Source of the DNA: Chitinophaga chungangae
Lineage (GTDB): Bacteria > Bacteroidota > Bacteroidia > Chitinophagales > Chitinophagaceae
Assembly: GCF_017742215.1 (NCBI RefSeq)
Contig: NZ_JAGHKP010000002.1
Coordinates: forward strand, 409,050 to 473,049
Direction: 5' to 3'
DNA length: 64,000 bases
Shown piece by piece: positions 1-11,092 of the stretch. How positions within the stretch are numbered: position 1 is the stretch's first letter; every line of letters begins with the position of its first letter. A program made the translations under genes and the position numbers. The notes under the pieces are model-generated. The model saw only the letters and a program-made list of their open reading frames with translations, was not told where the DNA came from and made no database searches.

Positions 1-475
1 ACGGGAACAGCACCATGGCCGCCGCAATAAGGCGGCTGCGCATTTTGGTGAAATCCGTTTCCATACTCGACAAATATTTTGCCAGCGCAAGGTTGGTACA
101 CAGCTTGGTGAACTCGGCAGGCTGAAAACGGAAACCGCCCAGCTCCAGCCAGGAATTGGAGCCTTTCACGCCCGTGCCGATCGCGAGCACCACCAGCAGC
201 AGGAGGATGCCGAATGCATATAAAAGATTGGCCGTTGCGGTAAAAAATTTACTGTCCGTGAGCCAGATGCCCAGCGCCAGCACCATCGACACGCCGAACC
301 ACAGCACCTGCCTCGCCCAGTTCTTATTCTGGGAAAGAAGGTTTTGGATCACATTGTCGCCATCACGGTACTCCGCGGCAAAAATGGCCATAAAGCCGAT
401 AAATACCAGCGCGAGGTACATCCCGAAAATGGGCCAGTCGATGCCTGCTGTGAGTTTCGCTTGTGGGCGGTTCAT
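1..475 (-). CDS. rodA: Rod shape-determining protein RodA, 5' part only
   Basis: RodA is the SEDS-family glycosyltransferase that polymerises peptidoglycan for side-wall growth together with PBP2. Reading from an ATG at 475, about 158 codons are visible before the window edge. They contain several hydrophobic segments (roughly residues 13-32, 51-70, 77-97) and the SEDS-like stretch GSNSWLELGGFRFQPAEF, which is the conserved N-terminal signature. The start lies 5 bases after the PBP2 stop, so the two are translationally close and share one operon. The rest of the protein, including the catalytic loop, lies outside the window. Confidence 0.93.
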   Translation of the reverse strand, partial: MNRPQAKLTAGIDWPIFGMYLALVFIGFMAIFAAEYRDGDNVIQNLLSQNKNWARQVLWFGVSMVLALGIWLTDSKFFTATANLLYAFGILLLLVVLAIGTGVKGSNSWLELGGFRFQPAEFTKLCTNLALAKYLSSMETDFTKMRSRLIAAAMVLFP

Positions 476-480
476 TTCTT

Positions 481-2448
481 TTATTTTGAAAGGATTTTTC
501 TTAACAATACATCGCGCTCAGTGGAAGTTATGAACATGTTATTGAGCGAATCTATTTTTGATTTGGCCTGCATTTCCTTGCTCATCGTGGTGGTTTCCAT
601 CATTTTTTGCACGATGGGCATGCGTTTGGCGGAGATCGTGTCCGTCAGGTACTTTTCCATCAAAATGCTGGCGATGGGCACCGCGTAGGTGGAGCCGAAG
701 CCCGCGTTCTCCACGATCACCGCGATGGCGATCTTCGGGTTGTCTCTCGGCGCGAAACCTACGAACAGCGAGTGGTCTTTCAGCTGCACCACTTTCCCGT
801 CTATCCTCGCTTTGTTTTCCGCGGTACCGGTTTTGCCGCACACCTCAACGCCTTCGATCTGCGCGCCGCGCGCCGTGCCTTTTGTTACCACGTCTTCCAT
901 GCCGAGTATCACGGAACTGAAAGCCTCGTCGGAGATATGTTCCGCCACGGATACTTTTTGTTTGTATTTGTTCAGGAGGGCGGAATTATCGTTGTCGATC
1001 GACTGCACGAAATGCGGGATGTAATAGTAGCCCCTGTTGGCGATGATGCACATGGCGTTCGCCATTTGCAGCGGCGTCAATATCAGCTGGCCCTGGCCCA
1101 TGCCCACGTACACTTCGGAGCAGGAATTCCAGCTGCCGCGGTACACGTAGTTCATCCTTGCCGTATCGGGCACTACGCCGCGCACTTCACCGGGTATGTC
1201 GATGCCCAGCCGGCGGCCGAGGCCCATCAGGTTCAGATAGCTGGTCCATTTCGCCTGCCCGTTCACCACGCCGCCCCATTTTTTGCTGTCTACAGACAGG
1301 CGGTAGAGGTGCATGAAATAAGAGTTGCAGGAGTTGGCCATTGCCGTGCGCATGTTGGCCGCGTGGCCGGGGTTATGGTGCGTACAGCGGATGTAGCGGC
1401 CGCAAAGACCGTAGCCGCCGCTGCAGGGGAAACCGAAGTCCGGCGTTACCACCCCTTCGTCCAGCGCTACCAGGCCCGTAATGGGCTTGAAGGTGGAGCC
1501 GGGAGGGTAAGCGGCCTGCACGGCGCGGTTAAAGAAAGGTTTGGTGGTATCGAGGTACAGTTTGTTATAGTTCTGCGAACGGAACGAGCCGGAAAGCAGG
1601 TTCGGGTCGAAGGTGGGGCCGCTCACCATGGCGAGGATGCCGCCGGTTTGCGGGTCGATGGCTACGATGGAGCCTACTTTCCCTTTCATCATGGCCTCGC
1701 CTAAAACCTGGAGATCGATATCCAGCGCGAGGCGCAGGTTTTTACCGGCCACGGCCGCCGTGTCGAACTCGCCGTTTTCCAGCGGGCCCTGCGGGCGGTT
1801 GAGATTATCTTTTACAAGGTATTGAATGCCGCGTTGGCCCATCAAAATGCTTTCATACGTATTTTCCAACCCCGTTCTGCCGATGTAATCGCCCTGCTGG
1901 TAAGCGCTGAAGCGGCCGCTGGAATCCGCCAGCATGGACGGTGAAATTTCGCTGATGTACCCGAGGATGTGCGCGCCCGCGCCATAAGTGTAAGAGCGCA
2001 CGGGCCGCAGCACCAGTTCGAAGCCTGGCTGGAACATGTACATGCTTTCCTGCAGTTTGCCGTAGGTTTCGGGGGTGAGCAGGCTCGCGAATACAGACGG
2101 CCGCACGGGACCTTCTTTCATACGCGCGTTGGCGATGCGTTTGATAAATTCTTCGCGGGTGATCGACAATACTTCGCAAAGATAGGCGGTGTCGATGTTC
2201 TTCACGTTGCGCGGGGTTACCATCAGGTCGTACAGCGCTTCGTTGCGCATTACGCTGCGGCCCTTGCGGTCGTAGATAATGCCGCGGCTGGGGTAGATCA
2301 CTTTGCGAAGATGCGCGTTGGCGTCCGCCAGTTTGGAATATTTCGTTTCCACTACCTGCAGAAAAAACAGTCTCGACACGATAAGGGCTACCATACCGAG
2401 GAAGATCAGTTGGATCACGCGTTTTCTGGGCTGATTAAAAACAGACAT
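481..2448 (-). CDS. mrdA: Penicillin-binding protein 2 (transpeptidase)
   Basis: PBP2 is a class B peptidoglycan transpeptidase, anchored in the inner membrane, that cross-links side-wall murein with RodA. The 655-residue protein has one N-terminal membrane anchor (about residues 12-32), a dimerisation domain, and a transpeptidase domain with the three active-site motifs: STFK (Ser318, Lys321), SCN (373-375) and KTG (539-541). Length is normal for the family. It is the fourth gene of the mreBCD-mrdA-rodA operon, 27 bases after mreD. The C-terminal tail after about residue 600 is charged and probably flexible. Confidence 0.95.
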   Translation of the reverse strand: MSVFNQPRKRVIQLIFLGMVALIVSRLFFLQVVETKYSKLADANAHLRKVIYPSRGIIYDRKGRSVMRNEALYDLMVTPRNVKNIDTAYLCEVLSITREEFIKRIANARMKEGPVRPSVFASLLTPETYGKLQESMYMFQPGFELVLRPVRSYTYGAGAHILGYISEISPSMLADSSGRFSAYQQGDYIGRTGLENTYESILMGQRGIQYLVKDNLNRPQGPLENGEFDTAAVAGKNLRLALDIDLQVLGEAMMKGKVGSIVAIDPQTGGILAMVSGPTFDPNLLSGSFRSQNYNKLYLDTTKPFFNRAVQAAYPPGSTFKPITGLVALDEGVVTPDFGFPCSGGYGLCGRYIRCTHHNPGHAANMRTAMANSCNSYFMHLYRLSVDSKKWGGVVNGQAKWTSYLNLMGLGRRLGIDIPGEVRGVVPDTARMNYVYRGSWNSCSEVYVGMGQGQLILTPLQMANAMCIIANRGYYYIPHFVQSIDNDNSALLNKYKQKVSVAEHISDEAFSSVILGMEDVVTKGTARGAQIEGVEVCGKTGTAENKARIDGKVVQLKDHSLFVGFAPRDNPKIAIAVIVENAGFGSTYAVPIASILMEKYLTDTISAKRMPIVQKMMETTTMSKEMQAKSKIDSLNNMFITSTERDVLLRKILSK

Positions 2449-2475
2449 GCAGGTAAAAAATTTAGCTCCGTATTA

Positions 2476-2985
2476 CTACTTCCTGCTGAAAAACAACAGC
2501 TCATAAATCAAAATGAGGAACAGGCTGGTTGCTGTGCTCAGCAATATCTTCATCAACAGGTATAAGGGATCGGAAAAACTGAAAACGGACAAACAAAAAT
2601 AAACAATGTGATGCAACAGCACGAGCACGGATACATAAATGGCAAATTGCGAAGTGCCCATGCTTGTTACGGAAGGCGTTCGCTGCGTGCCTTCAAAGCC
2701 GCCCTGGGGTGAAAGGATATTGAGAATGAACGGACGGAGATAAGCGATGAACACGCAGGCCGCGGCGTGTATGCCCATCGTGTCCGTAAACATGTCCAGC
2801 GAAAGGCCGAGTAAAAATCCCAGCAGCTGCAAAGCGGGCCGCGGGAGATTAAAAGGCAGCAGCAGCACGAAGAGCATGTACAGCGAAGGGTTTACCAGCT
2901 GGTGAATAAGAATCCTGTCCAGCACCAACACCTGGAACAGGATCAATAAAATAAACCGGATGATATTTTTTAACAGTACGCTCAT
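2476..2985 (-). CDS. mreD: Rod shape-determining membrane protein MreD
   Basis: A 169-residue, very hydrophobic protein with about five membrane segments, placed exactly where mreD belongs, between mreC and the PBP2 gene. MreD links MreC and the RodA/PBP2 synthase in the elongasome. Sequence conservation in this family is weak, so the call rests mainly on hydropathy, size and gene order. Its ATG overlaps the mreC stop by four bases (ATGA), which points to translational coupling. Confidence 0.88.
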   Translation of the reverse strand: MSVLLKNIIRFILLILFQVLVLDRILIHQLVNPSLYMLFVLLLPFNLPRPALQLLGFLLGLSLDMFTDTMGIHAAACVFIAYLRPFILNILSPQGGFEGTQRTPSVTSMGTSQFAIYVSVLVLLHHIVYFCLSVFSFSDPLYLLMKILLSTATSLFLILIYELLFFSRK

Positions 2986-3887
2986 TTTAACAGGTTGCGT
3001 GTTGAATCTTCCAGCCTGGTCTGCTCGTCGCGCAGCAGGTTTTCGATCACATACACATATTGCAGGTTGTAAAAGTTGGTCGCGAGTTTGAGGCGGATCG
3101 TGTACGCCGTGCTGGATTTGTCTGACACATAAAATGTATCGATATACCCCACCGGCAGGTCTTCGGGGAACACGGCGGAATAACCGCTGGTTACCACCGT
3201 ATCGCCTTTATGGAGTTTGGCGCTGCGGGGAATATCCTTCATTTGCACATAACTGGCGTTCATCCCGTCCCAGCCTACGGTGCCGGTTTCGCCGGAGTTG
3301 CGCAGGCGAGCGCTCACGCCGAAGTTGGAAGAATTGCCGGTGCCGCGGCTTTTGTACAGCAGCGAGATCACCACGGCGTAATTTTCGCTTACGCTGCGCA
3401 CCACGCCCACTACGCCGTTCGGCCCTATCACGCCCATGTTGGGGCGCACGCCGTCTTTACTGCCGCGGCGGATGGTGATGGTATTGATCTCCTGGTTCAC
3501 GGAATTGTTGATCACTTTGGCTTCGCGGTAGAGGAACTTGCGCACTTCGGTGCTGAGCACTTTGCGGGCCGTATCGTTGCTGTATTTGCGGAGCGTGTCG
3601 AATTTGATCACTTCGGTAGTATCCCGGATATCGTAACTGGAGGCCAGTTCGTTGTGCAGGCGCATGTTTTCCGTCACCAGGCTGTCGTTGGTGGCTTTGA
3701 GATGGAAATAATATTGTACGTCGTTGTACTTCGTGTAGATCTTGCCGCTTACGCCGTTGGCGGAATTGAGGTATACCGCACGCTGGTGGTTGTTCGTTCT
3801 GAATACGAAAACAAAGCAGATCACTTCCAGCAGCAAAAACAGAAAGAAGTTGAAATACCGCCTTAAGAAAATGATCAGGTTGCGCAC
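2982..3887 (-). CDS. mreC: Rod shape-determining protein MreC
   Basis: MreC is a bitopic periplasmic scaffold of the elongasome that binds PBP2 and activates the RodA-PBP2 pair. The 301-residue protein has an N-terminal membrane segment (about residues 12-30), then a likely coiled coil (about 65-110) and a beta-rich C-terminal region with the family stretch GVIGPNGVVGVV and a later GDTVVTSGYSAVFPEDLPVG. Length is typical. It follows mreB by 62 bases, with a GC-rich hairpin (3918-3938) in the gap, and overlaps mreD by four bases. Confidence 0.94.
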   Translation of the reverse strand: MRNLIIFLRRYFNFFLFLLLEVICFVFVFRTNNHQRAVYLNSANGVSGKIYTKYNDVQYYFHLKATNDSLVTENMRLHNELASSYDIRDTTEVIKFDTLRKYSNDTARKVLSTEVRKFLYREAKVINNSVNQEINTITIRRGSKDGVRPNMGVIGPNGVVGVVRSVSENYAVVISLLYKSRGTGNSSNFGVSARLRNSGETGTVGWDGMNASYVQMKDIPRSAKLHKGDTVVTSGYSAVFPEDLPVGYIDTFYVSDKSSTAYTIRLKLATNFYNLQYVYVIENLLRDEQTRLEDSTRNLLK

Positions 3888-3917
3888 TGGATACTAGTCT
3901 AAGGATTCCGGATTTCA

Positions 3918-3938
3918 CCCCGGGACTGCGCCCCGGGG
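3918..3938 (-). other. Intercistronic hairpin between mreB and mreC
   Basis: A perfect seven-base-pair stem (CCCCGGG paired with CCCGGGG) with a seven-base loop sits in the 62-base gap. No U-run follows on the minus strand, so it is not a classical terminator. It may protect the mreB message or slow polymerase so that mreB is expressed more than the downstream genes; this is inference. Confidence 0.4.
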
Positions 3939-3949
3939 CGTAAATGATT

Positions 3950-4972
3950 TTATTGCATCAGGAAAGGATACTTGCCGATATGTTTCAGGGCAATGCCGGT
4001 TCCCCTTACCACCGCGCGCAGCGGATCGTCTGCCACATGCACGGGCAGCTTGATCTTTTGGCTGAGGCGTTTGTCCAGCCCGCGCAGCAAAGCGCCGCCG
4101 CCGGTGAGGTACAGACCGCGGCGGTAGATGTCCGCCGCCAGTTCCGGGGGCGTTGTTTCCAATGCTTTCAGGATGGCTTCTTCGATCTTGAAGATGGATT
4201 TATCGAGGGCTTCGGCTATTTCCTGGTAAGATACCATGATCTGTTTGGGGATGCCGGTCACAAGGTCGCGGCCGTTCACCGGGATCTCGTCAGGCGGATT
4301 GTCCAGCTCTTTCAGGGCGGAACCGATGCCGATCTTGATCTGCTCGGCCGTTCTTTCACCGATCAGCAGGGAATGGTAGCGGCGGAGGGCTTCCATGATA
4401 TCCGCCGTAAATTCGTCTCCCGCGATACGGATGCTCTGGTCGCACACGATACCTGCGAGCGCGATCACGGAAATACCGGTGGTACCGCCCCCGATATCGA
4501 TGATCATGTTGCCGACAGGCTCTTCAACGTCTATGCCTATGCCGAGGGCCGCGGCCATCGGTTCATGAATGAGGTATACTTCCTTGGCGCCCGCCTGTTC
4601 GGCGGAATCACGCACGGCGCGTTTTTCCACTTCCGTGATGCTGGACGGGATGCAGATCACCATTTTCCAGCTGGGCGCAAATAAAGGCTTCTTGGGATAC
4701 ACCATTTTGATAAGCTCGCGGAGCATACCCTCTGCAGCATTGAAATCCGCGATCACACCGTCTTTCAGCGGACGGATGGTTCGCAGGTATTCATGCGTTT
4801 TCTCGTGCATCATCATCGCCTTTTTGCCTACGGCAACGATCTTGCCACTGGCGCGTTCTATAGCAACAATGGAAGGCTCGTCGACCACCACCGAATCGTT
4901 GTGGATAATCAGCGTGTTGGCGGTTCCAAGGTCTATTGCAATCTCCTGAGTTAAAAAGTTAAAGAAGCCCAT
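3950..4972 (-). CDS. mreB: Rod shape-determining protein MreB (actin-like)
   Basis: MreB is the bacterial actin homologue whose short membrane-bound filaments guide lateral cell-wall synthesis. The 340-residue product shows the actin-fold nucleotide motifs: AIDLGTANTLI near the N terminus (phosphate 1), IDIGGGTTGISVIAL about residue 160 (phosphate 2) and LTGGGALLRGLD about residue 290 (adenosine). Size is typical. It is the first gene of the operon that continues with mreC, mreD, mrdA and rodA. A TATTTTTG element (4986-4993) lies just upstream. Confidence 0.97.
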   Translation of the reverse strand: MGFFNFLTQEIAIDLGTANTLIIHNDSVVVDEPSIVAIERASGKIVAVGKKAMMMHEKTHEYLRTIRPLKDGVIADFNAAEGMLRELIKMVYPKKPLFAPSWKMVICIPSSITEVEKRAVRDSAEQAGAKEVYLIHEPMAAALGIGIDVEEPVGNMIIDIGGGTTGISVIALAGIVCDQSIRIAGDEFTADIMEALRRYHSLLIGERTAEQIKIGIGSALKELDNPPDEIPVNGRDLVTGIPKQIMVSYQEIAEALDKSIFKIEEAILKALETTPPELAADIYRRGLYLTGGGALLRGLDKRLSQKIKLPVHVADDPLRAVVRGTGIALKHIGKYPFLMQ

Positions 4973-4985
4973 GTTTTGATACGGT

Positions 4986-4993
4986 CAAAAATA
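4986..4993 (-). promoter_or_regulatory. Candidate -7 element for the mreB operon
   Basis: TATTTTTG on the minus strand matches the Bacteroidota -7 consensus TAnnTTTG, 13 bases before the mreB ATG. No TTG-type -33 element is seen at the usual 17-23 base distance, so support is partial. Confidence 0.35.
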
Positions 4994-5123
4994 TTTGAAT
5001 GCAAAAATGAATAATTCTAACGAATATACGAGACAATTATTGGATTATTCAACAGATATACAGAAATAAATGAAAGAAATGCTTTATGCATATTTCAGCT
5101 CTCCCTGAACCCCTACGGAATGG

Positions 5124-6404
5124 TTAACTAACAAATTCGTAACCAATGTCCCGCCTGTAGTACTTACCCTCGAACGATATACGCGCTGCTGTTTGTTTTG
5201 AATGCGCCAGCGCAACCTGCAAATCGCTTGCCAAAGATGTGACGGCCAGCACCCTTCCGCCGCTGGTGAGCACCTTTTCTCCCTCGGCTTTTGTGCCCGC
5301 GTGAAACACCAGCTGGTCTTTGGCCGGCTCCGGTATGCCCGTGATCTCTTTACCTTTTTCGTATGCTTCGGGATAACCGCCGCTTACGAGCATCACGGTA
5401 GTGGCGGCTCTCGGGTCTTCAAACACTTCGAATTTACCCAATTCCCGGCCCGGTACCGCTGCGAACAGCTCCAGCAGGTCGTTCTGCAGGCGCGGCATCA
5501 CCACTTCGGTTTCGGGGTCGCCCATGCGGCAGTTGTATTCGATCACGTACGGCGCGCCGTTTACGCTGATGAGGCCGAAAAAGATGAAACCCTGGTAAAC
5601 GATGTTTTCTTTGGCAAGACCTTTCACCGTGGGGCGGATGATCTGTTCGTCCACCTGTTTCATAAAGACCGCATCCGCAAACGGAACGGGAGACACGGCG
5701 CCCATGCCGCCGGTATTAAGCCCGGTATCGCCTTCGCCAATGCGTTTGTAATCTTTGGCAACGGGCAGCAGTTTGTAATGTTCGCCGTCCGTAAGCACGA
5801 ACACGGAACATTCGATGCCCGTGAGGAACTGTTCTATCACCACTTTCCGGCTGGCGTCGCCGAATTTGGCGGCCTGGATCATTTCGGTGAATTCCTGCAC
5901 CGCTTCGTCGTGATCGGAAGTGATCACCACGCCTTTGCCCGCCGCCAGGCCGTCGGCCTTCAGTACGATGGGCAGGGAATGCTGGCGCAGGTAAGCCACG
6001 CCTTCTTCGAAATTACCGGCGCTGAACTCGCGGTAAGCCGCGGTGGGTATGTTGTGGCGGAGCATGAACTCCTTGGCGAAAGCCTTGCTGCCTTCCAGTT
6101 TGGCGCCTTCGGTGGAAGGGCCGATCACGGGAATGTGCTGCAGTGCTTCGTCCTGCCTGAAATAATCGTAAATGCCGTTTACCAGCGGTTCTTCCGAACC
6201 AGGCACCACCATGGAAATTTCGTTGTCCAGGCAAAAATCGCGGATAGCCGCAAAGTCGCTCACCGCCATGTTCACATTCGTGCCATGCTGTGCGGTGCCT
6301 GCATTGCCGGGGGCAATGAAGAGCTTCGAGCAAGCCGGGCTTTGTGTCATTTTCCAGGCCAGGGCATGTTCCCGGCCGCCGCTACCTAACAGTAAAATGT
6401 TCAT
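5124..6404 (-). CDS. purD: Phosphoribosylamine-glycine ligase (GAR synthetase)
   Basis: PurD is cytosolic and joins glycine to 5-phosphoribosylamine using ATP, the second step of purine synthesis. The 426-residue protein begins with the family signature MNILLLGSGGREHALAWK, has an ATP-grasp region with LPIVLKADGLAAGKGVVI about residue 140, and the conserved GFIFFGLISVNGAPYVIEYN and CRMGDPETEVVMPRL about 270-295. Length matches the single-domain enzyme. It stands alone: mreB lies upstream of its stop and the divergent peptide transporter begins 186 bases from its start. Confidence 0.97.
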   Translation of the reverse strand: MNILLLGSGGREHALAWKMTQSPACSKLFIAPGNAGTAQHGTNVNMAVSDFAAIRDFCLDNEISMVVPGSEEPLVNGIYDYFRQDEALQHIPVIGPSTEGAKLEGSKAFAKEFMLRHNIPTAAYREFSAGNFEEGVAYLRQHSLPIVLKADGLAAGKGVVITSDHDEAVQEFTEMIQAAKFGDASRKVVIEQFLTGIECSVFVLTDGEHYKLLPVAKDYKRIGEGDTGLNTGGMGAVSPVPFADAVFMKQVDEQIIRPTVKGLAKENIVYQGFIFFGLISVNGAPYVIEYNCRMGDPETEVVMPRLQNDLLELFAAVPGRELGKFEVFEDPRAATTVMLVSGGYPEAYEKGKEITGIPEPAKDQLVFHAGTKAEGEKVLTSGGRVLAVTSLASDLQVALAHSKQTAARISFEGKYYRRDIGYEFVS

Positions 6405-6590
6405 AATGGATTGAAACGTAATAAAATGAGGGGAATCTCCGGTGTAGAACGTGAGGTAATACCCGCGGAAAATTTTTGCAAAGTACGGTCAAAAAAACCG
6501 GTTTTTTCATGTGGATACCTGATTTTCTTTAACTTGCCGACCTTAACTGTATTTTAAACCTCTAAACTGCTTATTCAAAACTAACCATTT

Positions 6591-8330
<1,740 letters not shown>

Positions 8331-8362
8331 GGCTTTGTGCCGACCGTTTTTTTAAAATATTT

Positions 8363-8396
8363 AAAAGGAGCAGGTGATCGTCCCCTGCTCCTTTTT
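8363..8396 (+). terminator. Intrinsic terminator after the POT transporter
   Basis: A 12-base-pair stem (AAAAGGAGCAGG with CCTGCTCCTTTT) and a T-run, 33 bases after the stop codon. It separates the POT gene from the OPT gene and is why the upstream in-frame GTG at 8374 is not used as the OPT start. Confidence 0.85.
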
Positions 8397-8433
8397 ACTT
8401 ATATTTAGGAAATTTATCTTATATACAACCTGT

Positions 8434-10497
8434 ATGTCTGACAATAAATTCAAGCCATTTGTAGCGCCCGATATGATGATGAAAGAGCTCACCCTGAAGA
8501 GCATCCTGCTGGGCTGCATCGCGGGCGTGATCTTTGGCGCGGCCACCGTATACCTGGCCCTGAAAGCGGGGCTCACCGTATCCGCTTCCATTCCTATTTC
8601 CGTGATCGCCATTACGCTTGGGCGGCGGTTCTTTAAAACAACCATTCTCGAAAACAATATTATCCAGACCACCGGGTCCGCCGGCGAATCCATCGCTTCC
8701 GGCGTGGTGTTCACGCTCCCCGGCTTCCTGTTCCTTTCCGCGGAAAGCAACGGCGAGGATTATTTCAGCTACATGACCATCCTGATCCTGGCCATTTTTG
8801 GCGGCATTCTCGGCACGCTGATGATGATACCGCTGCGGAGGTCGCTGATCGTAAAGGAGCATGAAACCCTTCCCTATCCGGAAGGCACGGCCTGCGCTTC
8901 CGTTCTGAAAGCGGGGGAAAAAGGTGGCAATTTCGCCAAAACGGCCTTCCAGGGCCTGGGCATCGCATTCCTGTACGCTACGCTGCAAAAAGTGCTGCAC
9001 GTTATTTCCGAAGCGCCGTCTTTTATGACGGCCCAGGCCAATAAAGTGTTCCCTTCCGCCAAACTGAGCGGCGAGATCACGCCGGAATTTATGGGCGTGG
9101 GCTACATCATCGGCCCCCGGATCTCCGGCGTGCTGGTGGCGGGCGGCGTACTGGCATGGCTTTGCCTGATTCCTTTGCTGGCTTCGCTGGTGCCGCCCGA
9201 CGTGATCGCCATGCAGCTCGTGAAGCTGAAAATGCTCGCTTCCCTGGCTACGCCGGGCGCAAGCGGCAACGGTTTCTGGGACCCGGTGAACCATACTTTC
9301 GGCGATTACAGCACCGCCATTTACCAGGCCTACGTAAAACAGATCGGCGCGGGCGCGGTAGCGGCAGGTGGTTTCATCACCCTGCTCAAAACCATTCCCA
9401 CCATCATCTCTTCTTTCAAAGAAAGCATCGGTTCAGTAAAAGGCGGTACGGACAAAGCGCCCGCCATCCGCACCGAGCGCGACCTTTCCTTTAAAGTGGT
9501 GATCATCGGCAGCATCCTGCTGGTATTGCTCATGGCCGTTTTGCCGCAGCTGCCGGGTGATTCTATCTGGCAAAAATTACTGATCGGCATACTCGTTGTG
9601 ATCTTCGGAGCGTTCTTTGTGACAGTGAGCAGCCGCATCGTAGGGCTGATCGGCACTACGAACAACCCGGTTTCGGGCATGACCATCGCCACCATCATGG
9701 GCACCTGCCTGATTTTCATCGCCGTAGGCTGGACGGGCAAAACCTACCAGCCCATGGCCCTGGTAGTAGGCGGCATGATCTGCATCGCGGCGGCCAATGC
9801 CGGCGCCACTTCGCAAGACCTGAAAACGGGCTTTCTTGTGGGCGCCACGCCGCGCAGCCAGCAGATTGCGCTTTTTATCGGCGCCATCGTATCTTCGCTC
9901 GTGATCGGATGGACGGTGCAGCTGCTGGACACGCCGACGGAGGAAATGGTAAAGAGCGGCATTCACCACGCCATCGGCACAGCCGGGCTTTCCGCCCCGC
10001 AAGGCACGCTGATGGCCACGCTCATCAACGGCATCCTCGACGGCGACCTGGACTGGCAATTTGTGCTGGCAGGCGTTTTCATCGCCGTTACCCTGGAATT
10101 GTGCGGCATCAAATCCCTGTCCTTCGCGGTAGGCGCATACCTTCCGCTGGCTACCACGCTGCCCATCTTTATCGGCGGGCTTATTCGCGGGCTGGTGGAC
10201 TGGAAACAAAAACGCTCTGGCATTAAACTGAGCGCTGAAGAAGAAGAGCTGGGCAAAGGCGCCCTGTTCGCCACCGGGCTGGTGGCGGGCGGCGCAATCG
10301 CCGGTGTGATCGTGGCGGGATTGTCCGTCAGAAAAGACGTGCAGGACGGCCTGGCATCCATCAGCGCCGAACCGGGCATTTCGCAGATGATCGGCGAAAC
10401 CGGTTACAAACTGCTCGGCGTCGCGTTCTTTGCCGCAATGGGATACATGCTGTATCGCATCGGAAGGCAAAAACAGGCGTCGCTGGATAAATTGTAA
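8434..10497 (+). CDS. OPT-family oligopeptide transporter
   Basis: A large inner-membrane transporter of the OPT superfamily, whose bacterial members are thought to import oligopeptides or metal-chelate complexes. The 687-residue protein (ATG at 8434, [10 protein letters not shown]) has 14-16 hydrophobic segments. Recognisable family stretches are [20 protein letters not shown] near residue 30 and the [12 protein letters not shown] motif about residue 408. Substrate cannot be told from sequence. A frame extending to 8374 exists but lies inside the upstream terminator. The small lipoprotein gene starts 21 bases downstream and is probably co-transcribed. Confidence 0.92.
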   Translation: MSDNKFKPFVAPDMMMKELTLKSILLGCIAGVIFGAATVYLALKAGLTVSASIPISVIAITLGRRFFKTTILENNIIQTTGSAGESIASGVVFTLPGFLFLSAESNGEDYFSYMTILILAIFGGILGTLMMIPLRRSLIVKEHETLPYPEGTACASVLKAGEKGGNFAKTAFQGLGIAFLYATLQKVLHVISEAPSFMTAQANKVFPSAKLSGEITPEFMGVGYIIGPRISGVLVAGGVLAWLCLIPLLASLVPPDVIAMQLVKLKMLASLATPGASGNGFWDPVNHTFGDYSTAIYQAYVKQIGAGAVAAGGFITLLKTIPTIISSFKESIGSVKGGTDKAPAIRTERDLSFKVVIIGSILLVLLMAVLPQLPGDSIWQKLLIGILVVIFGAFFVTVSSRIVGLIGTTNNPVSGMTIATIMGTCLIFIAVGWTGKTYQPMALVVGGMICIAAANAGATSQDLKTGFLVGATPRSQQIALFIGAIVSSLVIGWTVQLLDTPTEEMVKSGIHHAIGTAGLSAPQGTLMATLINGILDGDLDWQFVLAGVFIAVTLELCGIKSLSFAVGAYLPLATTLPIFIGGLIRGLVDWKQKRSGIKLSAEEEELGKGALFATGLVAGGAIAGVIVAGLSVRKDVQDGLASISAEPGISQMIGETGYKLLGVAFFAAMGYMLYRIGRQKQASLDKL

Positions 10498-10518
10498 AAC
10501 TTAAAAACGCATATACCT

Positions 10519-11037
10519 ATGCCCGTAAAAACCTCCTTTTTAGCCATAGTGGCCGCTATTACCATGCTGGCGGCATGCACGGGAAAGGAACAGTCGGAAG
10601 TAGAGCCCAAACGCAGGTTCATTTCATTTAAAATGGACGGAAAAGTGAACCTTTCCGAACAGTCCAACCGCGCGTATTACACGCCCGGCAATACGACAGA
10701 CGCCGACCCAGGCAACGACCAGGCGCTGATGCTCATCACCGGTTACACCTACAACCGGGATGTGGTCAACATCCGTTTGTCCGGCACCGGCCCGGAGCTC
10801 AAGCCCGGCATATATTCCAACACCATTCCCGGCACGCTGATGGCCATGGAAATGTACCCGAGTTTTGAACTGCTTACCGCGGACAAAGACTACGGCACGC
10901 TTACCGTGCAGGTGCTGGGCATGCAGGATTCCGTGATCAGCGCGAGCTTTTCCGGTTCCATGGTCAGCCTCGACGATGGTTCCATCCGCGTGATCTCAGA
11001 CGGTTATTTCAAAATGAAGTACCAGCAGGCACCATAA
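10519..11037 (+). CDS. Small lipoprotein of unknown function
   Basis: A 172-residue protein not recognised as a member of a named family. The first 20 residues form a lipoprotein signal with lipobox LAAC (Cys20), so it should be exported and lipidated. The remainder is predicted to be mostly beta strand, with the segments FISFKMDGKVNLSE and LMLITGYTY reminiscent of small Bacteroidota surface lipoproteins. It lies 21 bases after the OPT transporter and before a strong terminator, so it may be an accessory of that transporter; this is inference from position only. Confidence 0.75.
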   Translation: MPVKTSFLAIVAAITMLAACTGKEQSEVEPKRRFISFKMDGKVNLSEQSNRAYYTPGNTTDADPGNDQALMLITGYTYNRDVVNIRLSGTGPELKPGIYSNTIPGTLMAMEMYPSFELLTADKDYGTLTVQVLGMQDSVISASFSGSMVSLDDGSIRVISDGYFKMKYQQAP

Positions 11038-11071
11038 AAAAAAGGAGGCGCTTTACCGCGCCTCCTTTTTT
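11038..11071. terminator. Bidirectional intrinsic terminator
   Basis: A six-A run, a GGAGGCGC/GCGCCTCC stem with a six-base loop, and a six-T run. It starts right at the lipoprotein stop and lies 22 bases from the stop of the convergent protease gene, serving both strands. Confidence 0.88.
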
Positions 11072-11092
11072 GTGCACATATTTCCTTAATAA

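Noticed and set aside
607-1704. A 365-codon open frame opposite the PBP2 gene
   Set aside because: Antisense shadow of the clearly real mrdA gene, with no protein-family features.
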